Assembly: GCA_934716785.1 (NCBI GenBank)
Contig: CAKUYM010000153.1
Span: 1-9,808 of the forward strand
Source of the DNA: an uncultured Bacteroides sp.
Lineage (GTDB): Bacteria; Bacteroidota; Bacteroidia; Bacteroidales; Bacteroidaceae
DNA length: 9,808 nt
Direction: 5' to 3'
Shown here: piece by piece, positions 1 through 7,542 of the stretch
Layout of the letters: each line of letters starts with the position of its first letter
How positions within the stretch are numbered: position 1 is the first letter of the stretch
Notes under the pieces: generated by a model
What the model was told of the DNA's origin: nothing
The model's database searches: none
The model's input: only the letters and a program-made list of their open reading frames with translations
Translations under genes and position numbers: made by a program

Positions 1-194
1 GGGTATATGGATACTCTGTTGTCAGCATTTTCCTTTTCCATCTGTTTATCAATGTCGGTATGGTGTTGGGGTTGACACCGGTAATCGGCATTCCGTTGCC
101 GTTCTTCAGTTACGGTGGGTCTTCCTTGTGGGGATTCACGATATTACTGTTTATTTTCCTGCGGCTGGATGCGGGACGTGGCAGAAGGCTTTAG
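1..194 (+). CDS. rodA: RodA, C-terminal end (rod-shape SEDS glycosyltransferase), partial
   Basis: The frame open from base 3 to the TAG at 192-194 gives 63 residues that match the C-terminal end of the RodA/FtsW/SpoVE (SEDS) family. The family signature is clear: [20 protein letters not shown] followed by YGGSS, then a final hydrophobic membrane helix and a short basic tail (DAGRGRRL). RodA polymerises peptidoglycan glycan strands during cell elongation, together with a class B penicillin-binding protein in the inner membrane. I prefer RodA to FtsW because the tail is very short and no division genes are visible, but only the last sixth of the gene is present, so this choice is an inference. 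The final 51 bases overlap the end of gldH on the opposite strand. Confidence 0.85.
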   Translation, partial: VYGYSVVSIFLFHLFINVGMVLGLTPVIGIPLPFFSYGGSSLWGFTILLFIFLRLDAGRGRRL

Positions 195-683
195 ACTTTC
201 AATCCGTATTCCTATGTCATTAATCCCTTTCAATTTGATGTCTTTCATCCCGCTCATTACTTTAATGGTATAATTGCCCGGATGCAGAGGACGCACGGAT
301 TGGACGAATGTCTCCGCTTGATAAACGCTGCCCCATCCTTTTCCTGTCCATCTTCCGTCATCGTCGGCCAGACTGATGGCGATGGTGTCCGTATGCCACA
401 CGGTAGAATCCGGCATATTCCGGCTGATAAATAAATGTAAGTCGTGATAAGGATAATCTATCCTGTTGCGGACTTCTGCAAATATCCGCAAAGTGGGGGG
501 GATGCTATCAGTGACAGGGAGAAAAAAAGAGAGTGTATCACTCTTTCCCCATCCCTTATCGGGAAGGGACTGGTAAGAGTGATACACTGTATTTTCGTTA
601 TTGCAGGCTACTGCCACACAAGCGGCGAACAGACAAGACAAACTATTCCTGAGCAACTTTTTATTCTTGAGCAGCTTTTTCAT
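144..683 (-). CDS. gldH: GldH-family lipoprotein
   Basis: This 179-residue protein has a basic start ([13 protein letters not shown]), a short hydrophobic stretch and a lipobox ending at Cys27 (AVAC), so it should be exported and lipid-anchored. The body carries motifs I associate with Gld[17 protein letters not shown], a central [19 protein letters not shown], and [16 protein letters not shown] before a GIRIE end. In Flavobacterium GldH is needed for gliding motility. Bacteroides does not glide, and its homologues have no settled role. The start at 683 lies inside the last codons of ricT (23-nt overlap), which suggests translational coupling. The last roughly 15 residues extend past the usual GIRIE end and overlap rodA. 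A 14-bp inverted repeat falls within codons 32-51. Confidence 0.82.
   Translation of the reverse strand: MKKLLKNKKLLRNSLSCLFAACVAVACNNENTVYHSYQSLPDKGWGKSDTLSFFLPVTDSIPPTLRIFAEVRNRIDYPYHDLHLFISRNMPDSTVWHTDTIAISLADDDGRWTGKGWGSVYQAETFVQSVRPLHPGNYTIKVMSGMKDIKLKGINDIGIRIESLKPSATSRIQPQENKQ
532..588. repeat. 14-bp perfect inverted repeat inside gldH
   Basis: AGTGTATCACTCTT at 532-545 is exactly complementary to AAGAGTGATACACT at 575-588. Inside the 29-nt spacer a second small stem can form (CCCTT 553-557 with AAGGG 564-568). In the gldH transcript this would make a long hairpin beginning about 95 nt after the start codon. It lies wholly in coding sequence and encodes the conserved-looking YHSY...GKSDTL stretch, so selection on the protein may explain part of it. 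Confidence 0.85.
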
Positions 684-2241
684 TATTATTCTGCGGTTTC
701 TCTTGATTAGGGTTTCTCTCAGCCTTCTCAGCCCTTTCTGGCTTTTCAGTCCTTTCAGTTTTTTCTGCCTTTTCTCCTCTTATGGGTCTTTCAGACTTCT
801 CAGGGCGGGGACGACGTTCCTGCTGCCCTTGCTGACGCTCTTGGTTTTGTTGTCGTTCTTGATTCTGTTGCCGCTCCTGGTTGGGCTGGCGTTCCTGTCC
901 TTGCTGACGTTCCTGCCGTCTGTTTTCATTATTCCGTCCTTGGTTTTGCCCTCTGTTCCGATTATTGTTATTGTTTTTCGGTCGGTTCTCCCTTTCTCCT
1001 TTGTTGCCATTTTCTGACGGTTGCGGGCGATTGTCATTCTCCCGTTGGGGTTGTTGCGGACGGTTTCCACCTTCTGCTTGTTGCTGCGGGCGGTTATTAT
1101 TGCCGTTATTGTTATTATTATTGTTGTTTCCTTTCTTCTTCTTTTTATTCTTGTTACCGTTGCTTCCGCCATCCTTATTATTGCGGTTGCGGTCAAAGCG
1201 GGTCACGCTTTCCTGTTCCAACAAGTCTACCGGTTTCTTCGGTTCCGGCTTCTTCTCCTCTTCAATCAGACTGTCCGGCTTCATTCCTTTTCTGTTCATC
1301 GAGATAACCTCAAAGGCGCGCTTTCCGCTGATTGTAACTAAATTGGCAGGGAAATTCTTATCTGTAGAATAAGAAATCTGATTGCTCAGAATATCTGCCT
1401 TGAAGAAATAGAAAGTACCATCTTTGGTCTCCAACTCGATTTCCTTGGACGGAAGACGTTTCTGGGCTTCCACATAACAGTCCACTTCATAATTCAGGCA
1501 GCATTTCAGTTTAGCACACTGTCCGGCAAGTTTCTGCGGATTCAGTGAGATGTCCTGATAGCGTGCGGCACTGGTAGATACCGACACGAAGCTCGTCATC
1601 CACGTGGCACAGCAGAGCTCGCGTCCGCACGGACCGATACCGCCGATACGTCCCGCTTCCTGTCGCGCACCGATCTGCTTCATCTCGATACGTACACGGA
1701 ATGCCTCTGCCAATACTTTAATCAGTTGGCGGAAGTCCACACGCTCGTCCGCAATATAGTAAAAGATAGCCTTGTTGCCGTCTCCCTGATACTCCACATC
1801 GCCGATTTTCATGTTCAGATTCAAGTTCAGCGCAATCTGTCGCGCACGAATCATCGTGGCATGCTCCTTGGCTTTGGCTTCGTTGAACTTCTCCATATCC
1901 ACCGGTTTGGCTTTCCTGTAAATACGCTTGATTTCCGCATCAGTCTTGAAGTTGGTCTTCTTCATTTGCAGGGGAACCAGTCTGCCTGTCAGCGTCACCA
2001 CACCGATATCATGCCCCGGTGCAGCTTCGACGGCAACGACATCCCCCTTTTCCAACTTGATTTTGTTGCTGTTGCGGTAATATCCCTTTCGGGTATTCTT
2101 GAACTGTACCTCCACCATATCGCTCTCTTCCGCATTGCCCGGTATATCCGCCAGCCAATCGTAAGTGTTCAGTTTTTTATCTTGGCGGGAGCATCCCTTG
2201 CAGCAAAGGCCGCCGCTCCCATTATGAAGTTTATATTCCAT
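661..2241 (-). CDS. ricT: PSP1-domain protein, RicT (YaaT) homologue with long low-complexity tail
   Basis: This 526-residue protein consists of a PSP1 core (about residues 40-320) and a long disordered tail. The core has the RicT hallmark Cys cluster: GPCGRELCC (Cys205, 210, 211) followed by Cys242, Cys247-248 and Cys255. In Bacillus subtilis, RicT binds an iron-sulfur cluster in a complex with RicA and RicF that stimulates RNase Y processing. Whether the Bacteroides protein does this is not known to me. A second motif, CCKGC (Cys13, 14, 17), sits at the N terminus. The tail from about residue 350 is almost all Asn, Gln, Arg, Lys, Glu and Pro. It includes an eight-Asn run, five ERQxxQ repeats (444-473) and a Lys/Glu/Arg stretch (480-510), which suggests a flexible RNA- or nucleic-acid-contacting arm. 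It lies 14 nt after holB and overlaps gldH by 23 nt. Confidence 0.85.
   Translation of the reverse strand: MEYKLHNGSGGLCCKGCSRQDKKLNTYDWLADIPGNAEESDMVEVQFKNTRKGYYRNSNKIKLEKGDVVAVEAAPGHDIGVVTLTGRLVPLQMKKTNFKTDAEIKRIYRKAKPVDMEKFNEAKAKEHATMIRARQIALNLNLNMKIGDVEYQGDGNKAIFYYIADERVDFRQLIKVLAEAFRVRIEMKQIGARQEAGRIGGIGPCGRELCCATWMTSFVSVSTSAARYQDISLNPQKLAGQCAKLKCCLNYEVDCYVEAQKRLPSKEIELETKDGTFYFFKADILSNQISYSTDKNFPANLVTISGKRAFEVISMNRKGMKPDSLIEEEKKPEPKKPVDLLEQESVTRFDRNRNNKDGGSNGNKNKKKKKGNNNNNNNNGNNNRPQQQAEGGNRPQQPQRENDNRPQPSENGNKGERENRPKNNNNNRNRGQNQGRNNENRRQERQQGQERQPNQERQQNQERQQNQERQQGQQERRPRPEKSERPIRGEKAEKTERTEKPERAEKAERNPNQEKPQNNNEKAAQE
823..912 (-). repeat. 18-bp tandem repeats encoding ERQxxQ in the ricT tail
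   Basis: Five consecutive six-residue units, ERQ(Q/P)(G/N)Q, occupy residues 444-473 of RicT, so the DNA repeats with an 18-bp period. Such a tract can change length by slippage. The strong strand asymmetry (CT-rich on the plus strand) also creates several long but meaningless plus-strand open frames between about 600 and 1370. Confidence 0.7.
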
Positions 2242-2255
2242 AGTTTATATATTTA

Positions 2256-3383
2256 TTATTGCTTCAACAGTACAATCATCTTCAGTGAGAAGTCGAAAAA
2301 TACCATCTTGGCATTTACATTCTGTTCTATATGCAGTTGCGCCTCGCTCAGTTCGTCCATGATACCTATCACATTCCGTTCGTTGACAAAGGGCGAAAAG
2401 CGGGTTGCAAAATTCTGTTCGGTGATAGTCATATACGTAAGGTCGCGTTGGTGCAGGTTGAAGATAAAATTCTCCCGGATCATGCGTTGGCAATATTCCA
2501 GGAAGTTCTTCTGCCGTTCGCGTCCCATGCCCGCCACCTGCTCGCTCCACATTTTCATCTCCCTGATTTTCCGTTGATAAGCCAAGCGCATCAGGCTGAC
2601 AAATAAGTCGAAGAACAACCGGTTCTCTTCATTCAGATGAATCGTTTCGAGTGCCTTGATGAAATTCCCGTTTGCCAGGTGGGCAATGGAAACACTGTCG
2701 GCAGGCTGAATATTATATTTCGTCTGTAATGCCCGGTCGATGCTTGCCTCGTCAATCTTCCGCACATTCATGCGTTGGGTGCGGCTCAGGATAGTAGGCA
2801 GAATCATATCCGGCATCTCCGAAACCAACAGGAAAACCGTTTTCCGGGGCGGTTCCTCAAGCAATTTCAACAGCTTGTTGGCGCATACCGGATGCATCTT
2901 CTCCGGCAGCCACACGATCGTAATCTTGAATCCGCCTTCGCTGGACTTCAGACTGAGCTTTTTCAAAATCTCATCGCTCTCGGTAGCGAAGATCTGTGCT
3001 TGCTTGTTCTCCGCTTCTATGCTGTTCAGCCAGTGATTCAGGTTGAAGTAGGGGGCGGTCAGCAGTTGCTCTCTCCATTGTGGAAGGAAGTCGGCGCAGA
3101 CCGACACTTTGGGACTTTTCGCCTTATTGACGATCGGGAATACGAAATGTACGTCGGGATGCACCAATTTATTGAATTTCACGCAAGACGGACACGTTCC
3201 GCAGGCATCAGTCTCGCCCCGGTTGGTGCAACTGATGTAGCGTGCATAAGCAACCACCAACGGCATTTTTCCGACCCCTTCCGGCCCGCAGATGAGCTGC
3301 GCATGCGGGATGCGGCCCTCATTCACTTCCTGAATAAGCCGTCGCTTGGTTTCTTCCTGTCCGATTACGTCTCTGAAAAACAT
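2256..3383 (-). CDS. holB: DNA polymerase III delta-prime subunit (clamp loader)
   Basis: This 375-residue AAA+ clamp-loader protein shows FFRDVIGQE at the start, a P-loop GPEGVGK (33-39), four zinc-ligand cysteines (Cys52, 61, 64, 67; CGTCPSC), the KLLKLLEEPP motif (170-179), and LSRTQR (199-204) in the sensor/SRC region. Delta-prime helps load the sliding clamp onto primed DNA at the replication fork. Two deviations fit its usual non-hydrolysing role: the residue after the P-loop Lys is Met40 instead of Ser/Thr, and the SRC motif reads SRT. The first ATG lies 1 nt after the metF stop and the gene ends 14 nt before ricT, so it is almost certainly co-transcribed with both. Confidence 0.9.
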   Translation of the reverse strand: MFFRDVIGQEETKRRLIQEVNEGRIPHAQLICGPEGVGKMPLVVAYARYISCTNRGETDACGTCPSCVKFNKLVHPDVHFVFPIVNKAKSPKVSVCADFLPQWREQLLTAPYFNLNHWLNSIEAENKQAQIFATESDEILKKLSLKSSEGGFKITIVWLPEKMHPVCANKLLKLLEEPPRKTVFLLVSEMPDMILPTILSRTQRMNVRKIDEASIDRALQTKYNIQPADSVSIAHLANGNFIKALETIHLNEENRLFFDLFVSLMRLAYQRKIREMKMWSEQVAGMGRERQKNFLEYCQRMIRENFIFNLHQRDLTYMTITEQNFATRFSPFVNERNVIGIMDELSEAQLHIEQNVNAKMVFFDFSLKMIVLLKQ

Positions 3384-3384
3384 A

Positions 3385-4338
3385 TCAATAAATGATTTTG
3401 GCTACTTCCTTGATACTGTCTACCGCTCCGATGGAGTAGAAATGGATGCTTGGCACTCCGTGAGACATCAGTTCCTTGCACTGGTTTATGCACCATTCGA
3501 TGCCCACCTGCTCAACTTCCGCGTCGTTCTTGCATTTCAACACTTCCTTGACCAAGTCTTCCGGCAAGTCTACCTTGAATGTCTTTGGAATCATACTCAG
3601 TTGAGACAGTTTCCTGAAGGGCTTGATGCCCGGAATGATGGGCACATTGATGCCTGCCGCCTTGGCGTGTTCTACAAATTCGAAGTATTTCCTGTTGTCG
3701 TAGAATAGCTGCGTAACGGCATATTCCGCACCGGCTTCCACTTTTTTCTTCAGCCAGTAGAGGTCCGTTTCTATATTAGGAGCCTCTTCGTGCTTCTCGG
3801 GATAGCACGCCACTCCGTAAGAAAACGGGGTGTTGGTGACTTTCATTTCCGAACCGTCCACAAAGATTCCTTTGTTGAAATTGTTGATTTGTTCCTGCAA
3901 CTCGATGGCATGGTGGTATCCGTCGCCTTCGGGTGTAAATGTAGATTCATGCTTTGCCTTGTCGCCGCGCAGTACCAGCAAATCCGTGATATTTAGGAAT
4001 TGCAGGTCGAGCAATACGTATTCGGTCTCTTCGCGTGTGAAACCGCTGCACAAGATATGCGGAACCACCGTGATGTTGTATTTATTCTGAATGGCGGCAG
4101 CTACGGCAACCGTTCCCGGACGTCTTCTCAGGCGGTTTCTCTGATACAGTCCGTTGCCGAGGTCTTTATATACATATTCGCTGCGGTGGGTGGTGATATT
4201 GATATATTTCGGGTCAAACTCCCGAAGAGTTTCGACCGTCTGATATAACTTTTCTATTCCCGTACCCTTCAGCGGTGGAAGAATTTCGAAAGAAAAAGCT
4301 GTTTTCTTATTGCTATGTATTAAATCAATTACTTTCAT
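3385..4338 (-). CDS. metF: 5,10-methylenetetrahydrofolate reductase
   Basis: This 317-residue flavoprotein, a TIM barrel, reduces 5,10-methylene-THF to 5-methyl-THF, the methyl donor for methionine synthesis. Recognisable elements are FSFEILPP with the catalytic Glu18 near the start, INITTHRS, VVPHILCSGF, LLVLRGD, a GVACYPEKHEEAP stretch contacting folate, VTQLFYDN, and IIPGIKP. The length is slightly above that of the E. coli enzyme. The start at 4338 gives the expected short lead into the Glu motif. It is the first gene of the cluster running towards gldH, and is separated from the ferritin-like gene upstream by 187 nt containing a hairpin terminator. I saw no SAM riboswitch in the short upstream region. 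Confidence 0.95.
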   Translation of the reverse strand: MKVIDLIHSNKKTAFSFEILPPLKGTGIEKLYQTVETLREFDPKYINITTHRSEYVYKDLGNGLYQRNRLRRRPGTVAVAAAIQNKYNITVVPHILCSGFTREETEYVLLDLQFLNITDLLVLRGDKAKHESTFTPEGDGYHHAIELQEQINNFNKGIFVDGSEMKVTNTPFSYGVACYPEKHEEAPNIETDLYWLKKKVEAGAEYAVTQLFYDNRKYFEFVEHAKAAGINVPIIPGIKPFRKLSQLSMIPKTFKVDLPEDLVKEVLKCKNDAEVEQVGIEWCINQCKELMSHGVPSIHFYSIGAVDSIKEVAKIIY

Positions 4339-4390
4339 CCTTTTTTGCTAATGTTCATTATTTACGTTGGACTAAACGTGCATATTGGGA

Positions 4391-4398
4391 CAAAAATA
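4391..4398 (-). promoter_or_regulatory. Possible -7 box of the metF operon promoter
   Basis: Read on the minus strand this is TATTTTTG, a match to the Bacteroides -7 consensus TAnnTTTG, about 53 nt before the metF start codon. No TTTG lies at the expected 19-21 nt spacing upstream; the nearest (4430-4433) is too far away. In such AT-rich sequence a chance match is quite possible. Confidence 0.35.
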
Positions 4399-4465
4399 CG
4401 AAAAAAGAAAGATTTTTCTTGATTTACACCAAAATAGTTTTGTTTTTATCACACTATATAGATAA

Positions 4466-4499
4466 AAGAGGGTATATCCCCTATAGGATACACCCTCTT
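4466..4499 (-). terminator. Hairpin terminator after the DPS-like ferritin gene
   Basis: Bases 4466-4479 pair with 4486-4499 in a 14-bp stem with one A-C mismatch (4474/4491) and a 6-nt loop. Read on the minus strand, the stem ends in TCTT, with its last two T's running into TTAT, a modest U tract. It lies 27 nt beyond the stop codon at 4526, the usual position, and it separates this gene from metF. Confidence 0.75.
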
Positions 4500-4525
4500 C
4501 TACCTAATCATTATCCTGTCGGAAT

Positions 4526-5038
4526 TTACTTTTCAAGGAATGATTCCTTCATCCGGGCAATGTCCGTCAGGTAATCTTGTAAATCTTGTTCATGCTCTTC
4601 CTCTTCGGCAAGAATATGCTTTGCGATGTCGCAAGTGGTGAAATCTTTCCCGTTGGTAAATTCGGCAATCTCTTGATAGCGTAGAATTGCGCAACGCTCG
4701 GAAGCCACATTGTCTTTCAGCAAACAGACGGAATCGAATCCTTGCGGAGCGTCATATTTGCATCTCGCCAGTTCAAACCATTGTTTGGGGTCAAGTACCG
4801 GAACGCCTTCCAACTCGATGATTCGGTCGGCGAGCAGTTGCGCATGTCTGCGCTCTTCTTCGGCATGTTCCTCAAATTCACCCTGCACATCGGCACGCAT
4901 GGCACCTTCTACTACTAATGCACCTATCCAGTATTGATAGTATGCCAACCATTCTTCAGCCAGCGCTGCATTCAACTGTGTGATTAAACTCTCTACATCT
5001 AATTTTCCACGCAGAATTTTTACACTTTCTTTAGCCAT
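4526..5038 (-). CDS. DPS-like (DPSL) ferritin-family iron/oxidant protection protein
   Basis: This 170-residue, mostly helical protein has the metal ligands of a ferritin four-helix bundle. They are a Glu pair in LAEEWLAYYQY (28-29), a first ExxH motif (Glu62, His65), a Glu in SERC (Glu114), and a second ExxH motif (Glu146, His149) in AEEEEHEQ. Four cysteines (93, 105, 116, 136), one beside the third ligand, fit the DPS-like 'thioferritin' group, of which Bacteroides fragilis has a characterised member formerly called Bfr. These proteins form hollow 12-subunit shells that oxidise ferrous iron with peroxide and store it, protecting cells in aerobic or oxidative stress. The gene stands alone with its own terminator. 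No convincing Bacteroides promoter was found in the 120 nt upstream. Confidence 0.85.
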   Translation of the reverse strand: MAKESVKILRGKLDVESLITQLNAALAEEWLAYYQYWIGALVVEGAMRADVQGEFEEHAEEERRHAQLLADRIIELEGVPVLDPKQWFELARCKYDAPQGFDSVCLLKDNVASERCAILRYQEIAEFTNGKDFTTCDIAKHILAEEEEHEQDLQDYLTDIARMKESFLEK

Positions 5039-5157
5039 AATTTTTATGTTTAGGTTACGTTACTATGTTTAAGTTGATATGTAACAGCCGGGGAGGGCTT
5101 TTGTTTATGTGGCATTGAGAATTTAACGTTTTTACCCACACGTAGTTTTAAAGTGTT

Positions 5158-5162
5158 GTTTT
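5158..5162. repeat. GTTTT flanking the left terminal repeat (candidate target duplication)
   Basis: GTTTT stands directly outside the left 16-bp terminal repeat, and the same five bases follow the right terminal repeat at 8375-8379. It could be a 5-bp target-site duplication, but a T-rich 5-mer is weak evidence on its own. Confidence 0.35.
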
Positions 5163-5178
5163 ATCTGCCATCTGCAAC
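5163..5178. repeat. Left 16-bp terminal inverted repeat
   Basis: ATCTGCCATCTGCAAC combines a short copy (ATCTGCC) and a full copy (ATCTGCAAC) of the repeat core. Its exact reverse complement is at 8359-8374, the outermost copies at the other edge. Confidence 0.8.
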
Positions 5179-5211
5179 GAATTTGAATTATTTCATTGAA
5201 AATGAACGGGA

Positions 5212-5282
5212 TGCAACGTTGCAGATACCTGTGGCAGATAGGTGGCAGATGTGTTGCAGATGCAGTATCTGCAACACATCTG
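5212..5282. repeat. Left cluster of GTTGCAGAT repeats with a perfect 16-bp hairpin
   Basis: After the outer copy at 5170-5178 this cluster holds the 12-bp palindrome TGCAACGTTGCA (5212-5223), GTTGCAGAT at 5218-5226, two shorter GGCAGAT copies (5233-5239, 5244-5250), and GTTGCAGAT at 5253-5261 facing ATCTGCAAC at 5267-5275. Bases 5246-5261 pair without mismatch with 5267-5282, a 16-bp stem with the 5-nt loop GCAGT. The hairpin begins 7 nt after the stop of the VirE-like gene and could stabilise or end its transcript. No T tract follows it on the minus strand, so it is not a standard intrinsic terminator. Confidence 0.85.
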
Positions 5283-5288
5283 TTGGCC

Positions 5289-7385
5289 TTATAAGACTCT
5301 TACAACATGGTAGACTGTGCCTCTATGTACACGTTTCGACGGGATTTCATGTTTACGCAGAACTCGCCCGAATACACTTAACCGCTTGTTTGACAGCGGT
5401 ATGGAGCTGTTTTTCTTTATGTCTTCCAGAATCTCCGCCGGTGAAAGCCATTCACCGGTCTCTTTCTCTTTAGCCGGACGGAAATAACGGTAAAACAACT
5501 GCTCTTCGAGCGAGACTTGTTCAAATTCGCGGTTGCTTTGGGTCATAATCAGCTCCTCGGACTGGTCGAACCAGTAGCGTTCGCCATGGCTGAGCTCATA
5601 CATGGCTTGTGCATAAAGCTGTTCGTAATCTATCGCCTTGTTTGTATCTATCGTTCCGGTTACTTCGATGCAGATAAAACGGCGGCTGCCCGTAGGATCG
5701 GTCAGCAAGTCTTTTTGGTTGCTCGTTGCGATGAATGAGGCATAGCGGCGCATTTCAAGCACGGCGTTTCCATAAGGTTTGCGTATATTTACAATCGGTT
5801 TTTGCAGGATATGTTTCAGAAACCCTTGTTGGGTGGCGCTGATTTGGTCGAACTCGTCAATGTTGATGAGTGCAAAACGGTTGAGATACAATTCGGCGTC
5901 CTTTTTTCGAGAGAAATCGATGCTGTCCGTATAGTATGCACGCATGGCGGGCGGGATGAGGCTGCGGCAGAAAGTCGATTTGCGGCAACCTTGCGGGCCT
6001 ACCAGTAGGGGCGAAACATTATTCGCATATCTCTTATCTGTCCCACGCCAGTGGGCGACCATGTTGAGAAACCAGCGGTGAAACAGGTCTATCCAATGCT
6101 TGTTTTCGCAGGGGACGGTTTGCGCCAGTCCGCGGATACGGTCTTTGCCGTCCCAGGAGGGGAGATGGTAGAGGAAATCTTCCAGCGGATTGAATATAGG
6201 GGTGCGATTGGAGTAGATATACCGACTTATATCCCTGTCCCATAACGGAATACCCTCGGCTTGCGCATCCAGTGCGATACTGTTCAGCACTCGTTTGTCG
6301 ATGGGATTGAAGTAGAAATGGAATGAGTTTCGCTCGCGGTATTCCACTTCTCCCACTTGGGTGTTGTGGCGGAATTCGTAGCGTCTGTTCATAAATTCCT
6401 CTGTCTGGAGTGACAGGAATTGTTCTTTCCCTAAGCTGCTTTTCTTTCCGAACCCTTTTTGCTCTTCATATACATTTCTGACCAATTGGCGGATGAGCAC
6501 CTCTTGACGGCGCAGGTAATAATGAAAAACGGTACGCTTTACCGTTTCCTCTTCGGGAATGCCCGAAAGGAAGCAGTTGACAGCCAATTGTGTCACCACA
6601 GCCTGAAAGTCTTCCCCTCTTTTGGGGGCGCCTTCATCTTCCGCTTCATAGATTTCTTCATGAGTCTTTCTCAAAGCCGCTTCGAAAAGCATGAGTGCGG
6701 CACGCTCCGTGTCATATCCCGGCACGGCTCGTGTCAACGGTAACTTTTCCGAGCGTACCGCTTCCCGATAAGTCAGCTCTGCGGGCATTCCTGACGGTTG
6801 CGACAGATAAAACGGAACGGAATCCGGTCTGTACATAAGTTCCGGATCGTATGACAGTCGTGAATATTGCTCCAGACAAGGCTCTTTGGGTAAAATGCTG
6901 AACGGGATTTGCGGCTGGTAGCATTTCACTGCCAAACGATAGGCATGCGCGTGAAATATCTCCGCTTCTTCTCTTTTCTGTGGCAGTGAATTGTCGGGGC
7001 GGGTAAATTTCGTCCATATTTTCACTGTCCGTCCGCTCGAACCGGTAAAGACACAATGAGTCTGCGGCTGTTCCCAGGCCAGTTGTTTTATCAATGCAAT
7101 CTCCGGACTGCCAGACAGCGGTCCGACGGTCAGCTCAACTATTCCGTTGTAATTTTTCATTTGTTTACCACCTTCCGTCCTGCGGAATTCTGCAGCCGGA
7201 AGAATCTTCGGGAGCTTGTCTGCTTCGTAGCAGCGCGAGTCGGGCAAGGAATACCGCAACATTTCTCTGAATACGGACACAGGGCGTGTCTTTATTTCTG
7301 TCCGTGTTTTTCCTATCCACGTTTCCATATCCATTGTAGTCAGCGCAGTAGTCTTGTCCTTGTCTCTTAACTGAGTGATTTTCAT
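5289..7385 (-). CDS. VirE-family primase/helicase-like protein (BT4734-like N-terminus, VirE P-loop domain, DUF3874-like C-terminus)
   Basis: This 698-residue protein has three parts. Residues about 75-165 resemble the BT4734-like/VirE_N domain (IVELTVGPL, then HCVFTGSSGRTVKIW), related in my reading to primase folds. Residues about 355-600 form a VirE/D5-like P-loop ATPase with Walker A GPQGCRKST (463-471), Walker B LINIDEFD (506-512), a polar motif FIATSNQ (551-557) and paired arginines GSRRF (566-570). Residues about 625-698 resemble DUF3874, a small, probably winged-helix end. Together these suggest a DNA-unwinding or priming enzyme such as those of phages, plasmids and satellites. The usual Gly before the Walker A Lys is Arg468; whether this is family-wide I cannot check. 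The start at 7385 lies about 38 nt after the predicted transcription start. Function is inferred from family resemblance only. Confidence 0.8.
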   Translation of the reverse strand: MKITQLRDKDKTTALTTMDMETWIGKTRTEIKTRPVSVFREMLRYSLPDSRCYEADKLPKILPAAEFRRTEGGKQMKNYNGIVELTVGPLSGSPEIALIKQLAWEQPQTHCVFTGSSGRTVKIWTKFTRPDNSLPQKREEAEIFHAHAYRLAVKCYQPQIPFSILPKEPCLEQYSRLSYDPELMYRPDSVPFYLSQPSGMPAELTYREAVRSEKLPLTRAVPGYDTERAALMLFEAALRKTHEEIYEAEDEGAPKRGEDFQAVVTQLAVNCFLSGIPEEETVKRTVFHYYLRRQEVLIRQLVRNVYEEQKGFGKKSSLGKEQFLSLQTEEFMNRRYEFRHNTQVGEVEYRERNSFHFYFNPIDKRVLNSIALDAQAEGIPLWDRDISRYIYSNRTPIFNPLEDFLYHLPSWDGKDRIRGLAQTVPCENKHWIDLFHRWFLNMVAHWRGTDKRYANNVSPLLVGPQGCRKSTFCRSLIPPAMRAYYTDSIDFSRKKDAELYLNRFALINIDEFDQISATQQGFLKHILQKPIVNIRKPYGNAVLEMRRYASFIATSNQKDLLTDPTGSRRFICIEVTGTIDTNKAIDYEQLYAQAMYELSHGERYWFDQSEELIMTQSNREFEQVSLEEQLFYRYFRPAKEKETGEWLSPAEILEDIKKNSSIPLSNKRLSVFGRVLRKHEIPSKRVHRGTVYHVVRVL

Positions 7386-7429
7386 TTTTTGTTTTATTAG
7401 CTTGTTTTGTTAGTAATAGTAATATTCTG

Positions 7430-7461
7430 CTAAGTTAGTCATATTTGCACGCTCCTGCAAA
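7430..7461 (-). promoter_or_regulatory. Promoter of the VirE-like gene
   Basis: On the minus strand TTTG (7461-7458) is followed after 20 nt by TAACTTAG (7437-7430). This matches the Bacteroides layout TTTG-N19-21-TAnnTTTG with one mismatch. Transcription would begin near 7423, giving an AT-rich leader of about 38 nt before the ATG at 7385. Confidence 0.55.
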
Positions 7462-7499
7462 TAAACACGGATATTTTATCTGTTTGTCCTTTTTATCCG

Positions 7500-7507
7500 T
7501 ACATTTG
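7500..7507 (+). promoter_or_regulatory. -7 box for the DUF6078-like gene
   Basis: TACATTTG matches the Bacteroides -7 consensus exactly. Transcription would start near 7514, leaving an A-rich leader of about 29 nt, which is typical of efficient Bacteroides initiation regions. The upstream TTTG at 7483-7486 is only 13 nt away, so the -33 part is not convincing. Confidence 0.5.
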
Positions 7508-7542
7508 TAGAATGTAAAAACAATAAAACAGATAAAACAACA

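Noticed and set aside
601..1372. Several long plus-strand open frames rich in Leu, Phe and Ser opposite ricT
   Set aside because: They are the complement of the Asn/Gln/Lys/Arg-rich ricT tail, whose codons rarely give stops on the other strand; no family resemblance.
1726..3395. Plus-strand open frames opposite ricT and holB
   Set aside because: The minus-strand proteins have clear family motifs through the same region; these frames show none.
4339..4465. SAM or other riboswitch upstream of metF
   Set aside because: The sequence is AT-rich with no paired core that I recognise; the only clear stem is the terminator of the upstream gene.
5087..5100. GC-rich AGCC...GGCT stem upstream of the ferritin-like gene
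   Set aside because: Only 4 bp of pairing, and not placed relative to any identified promoter.
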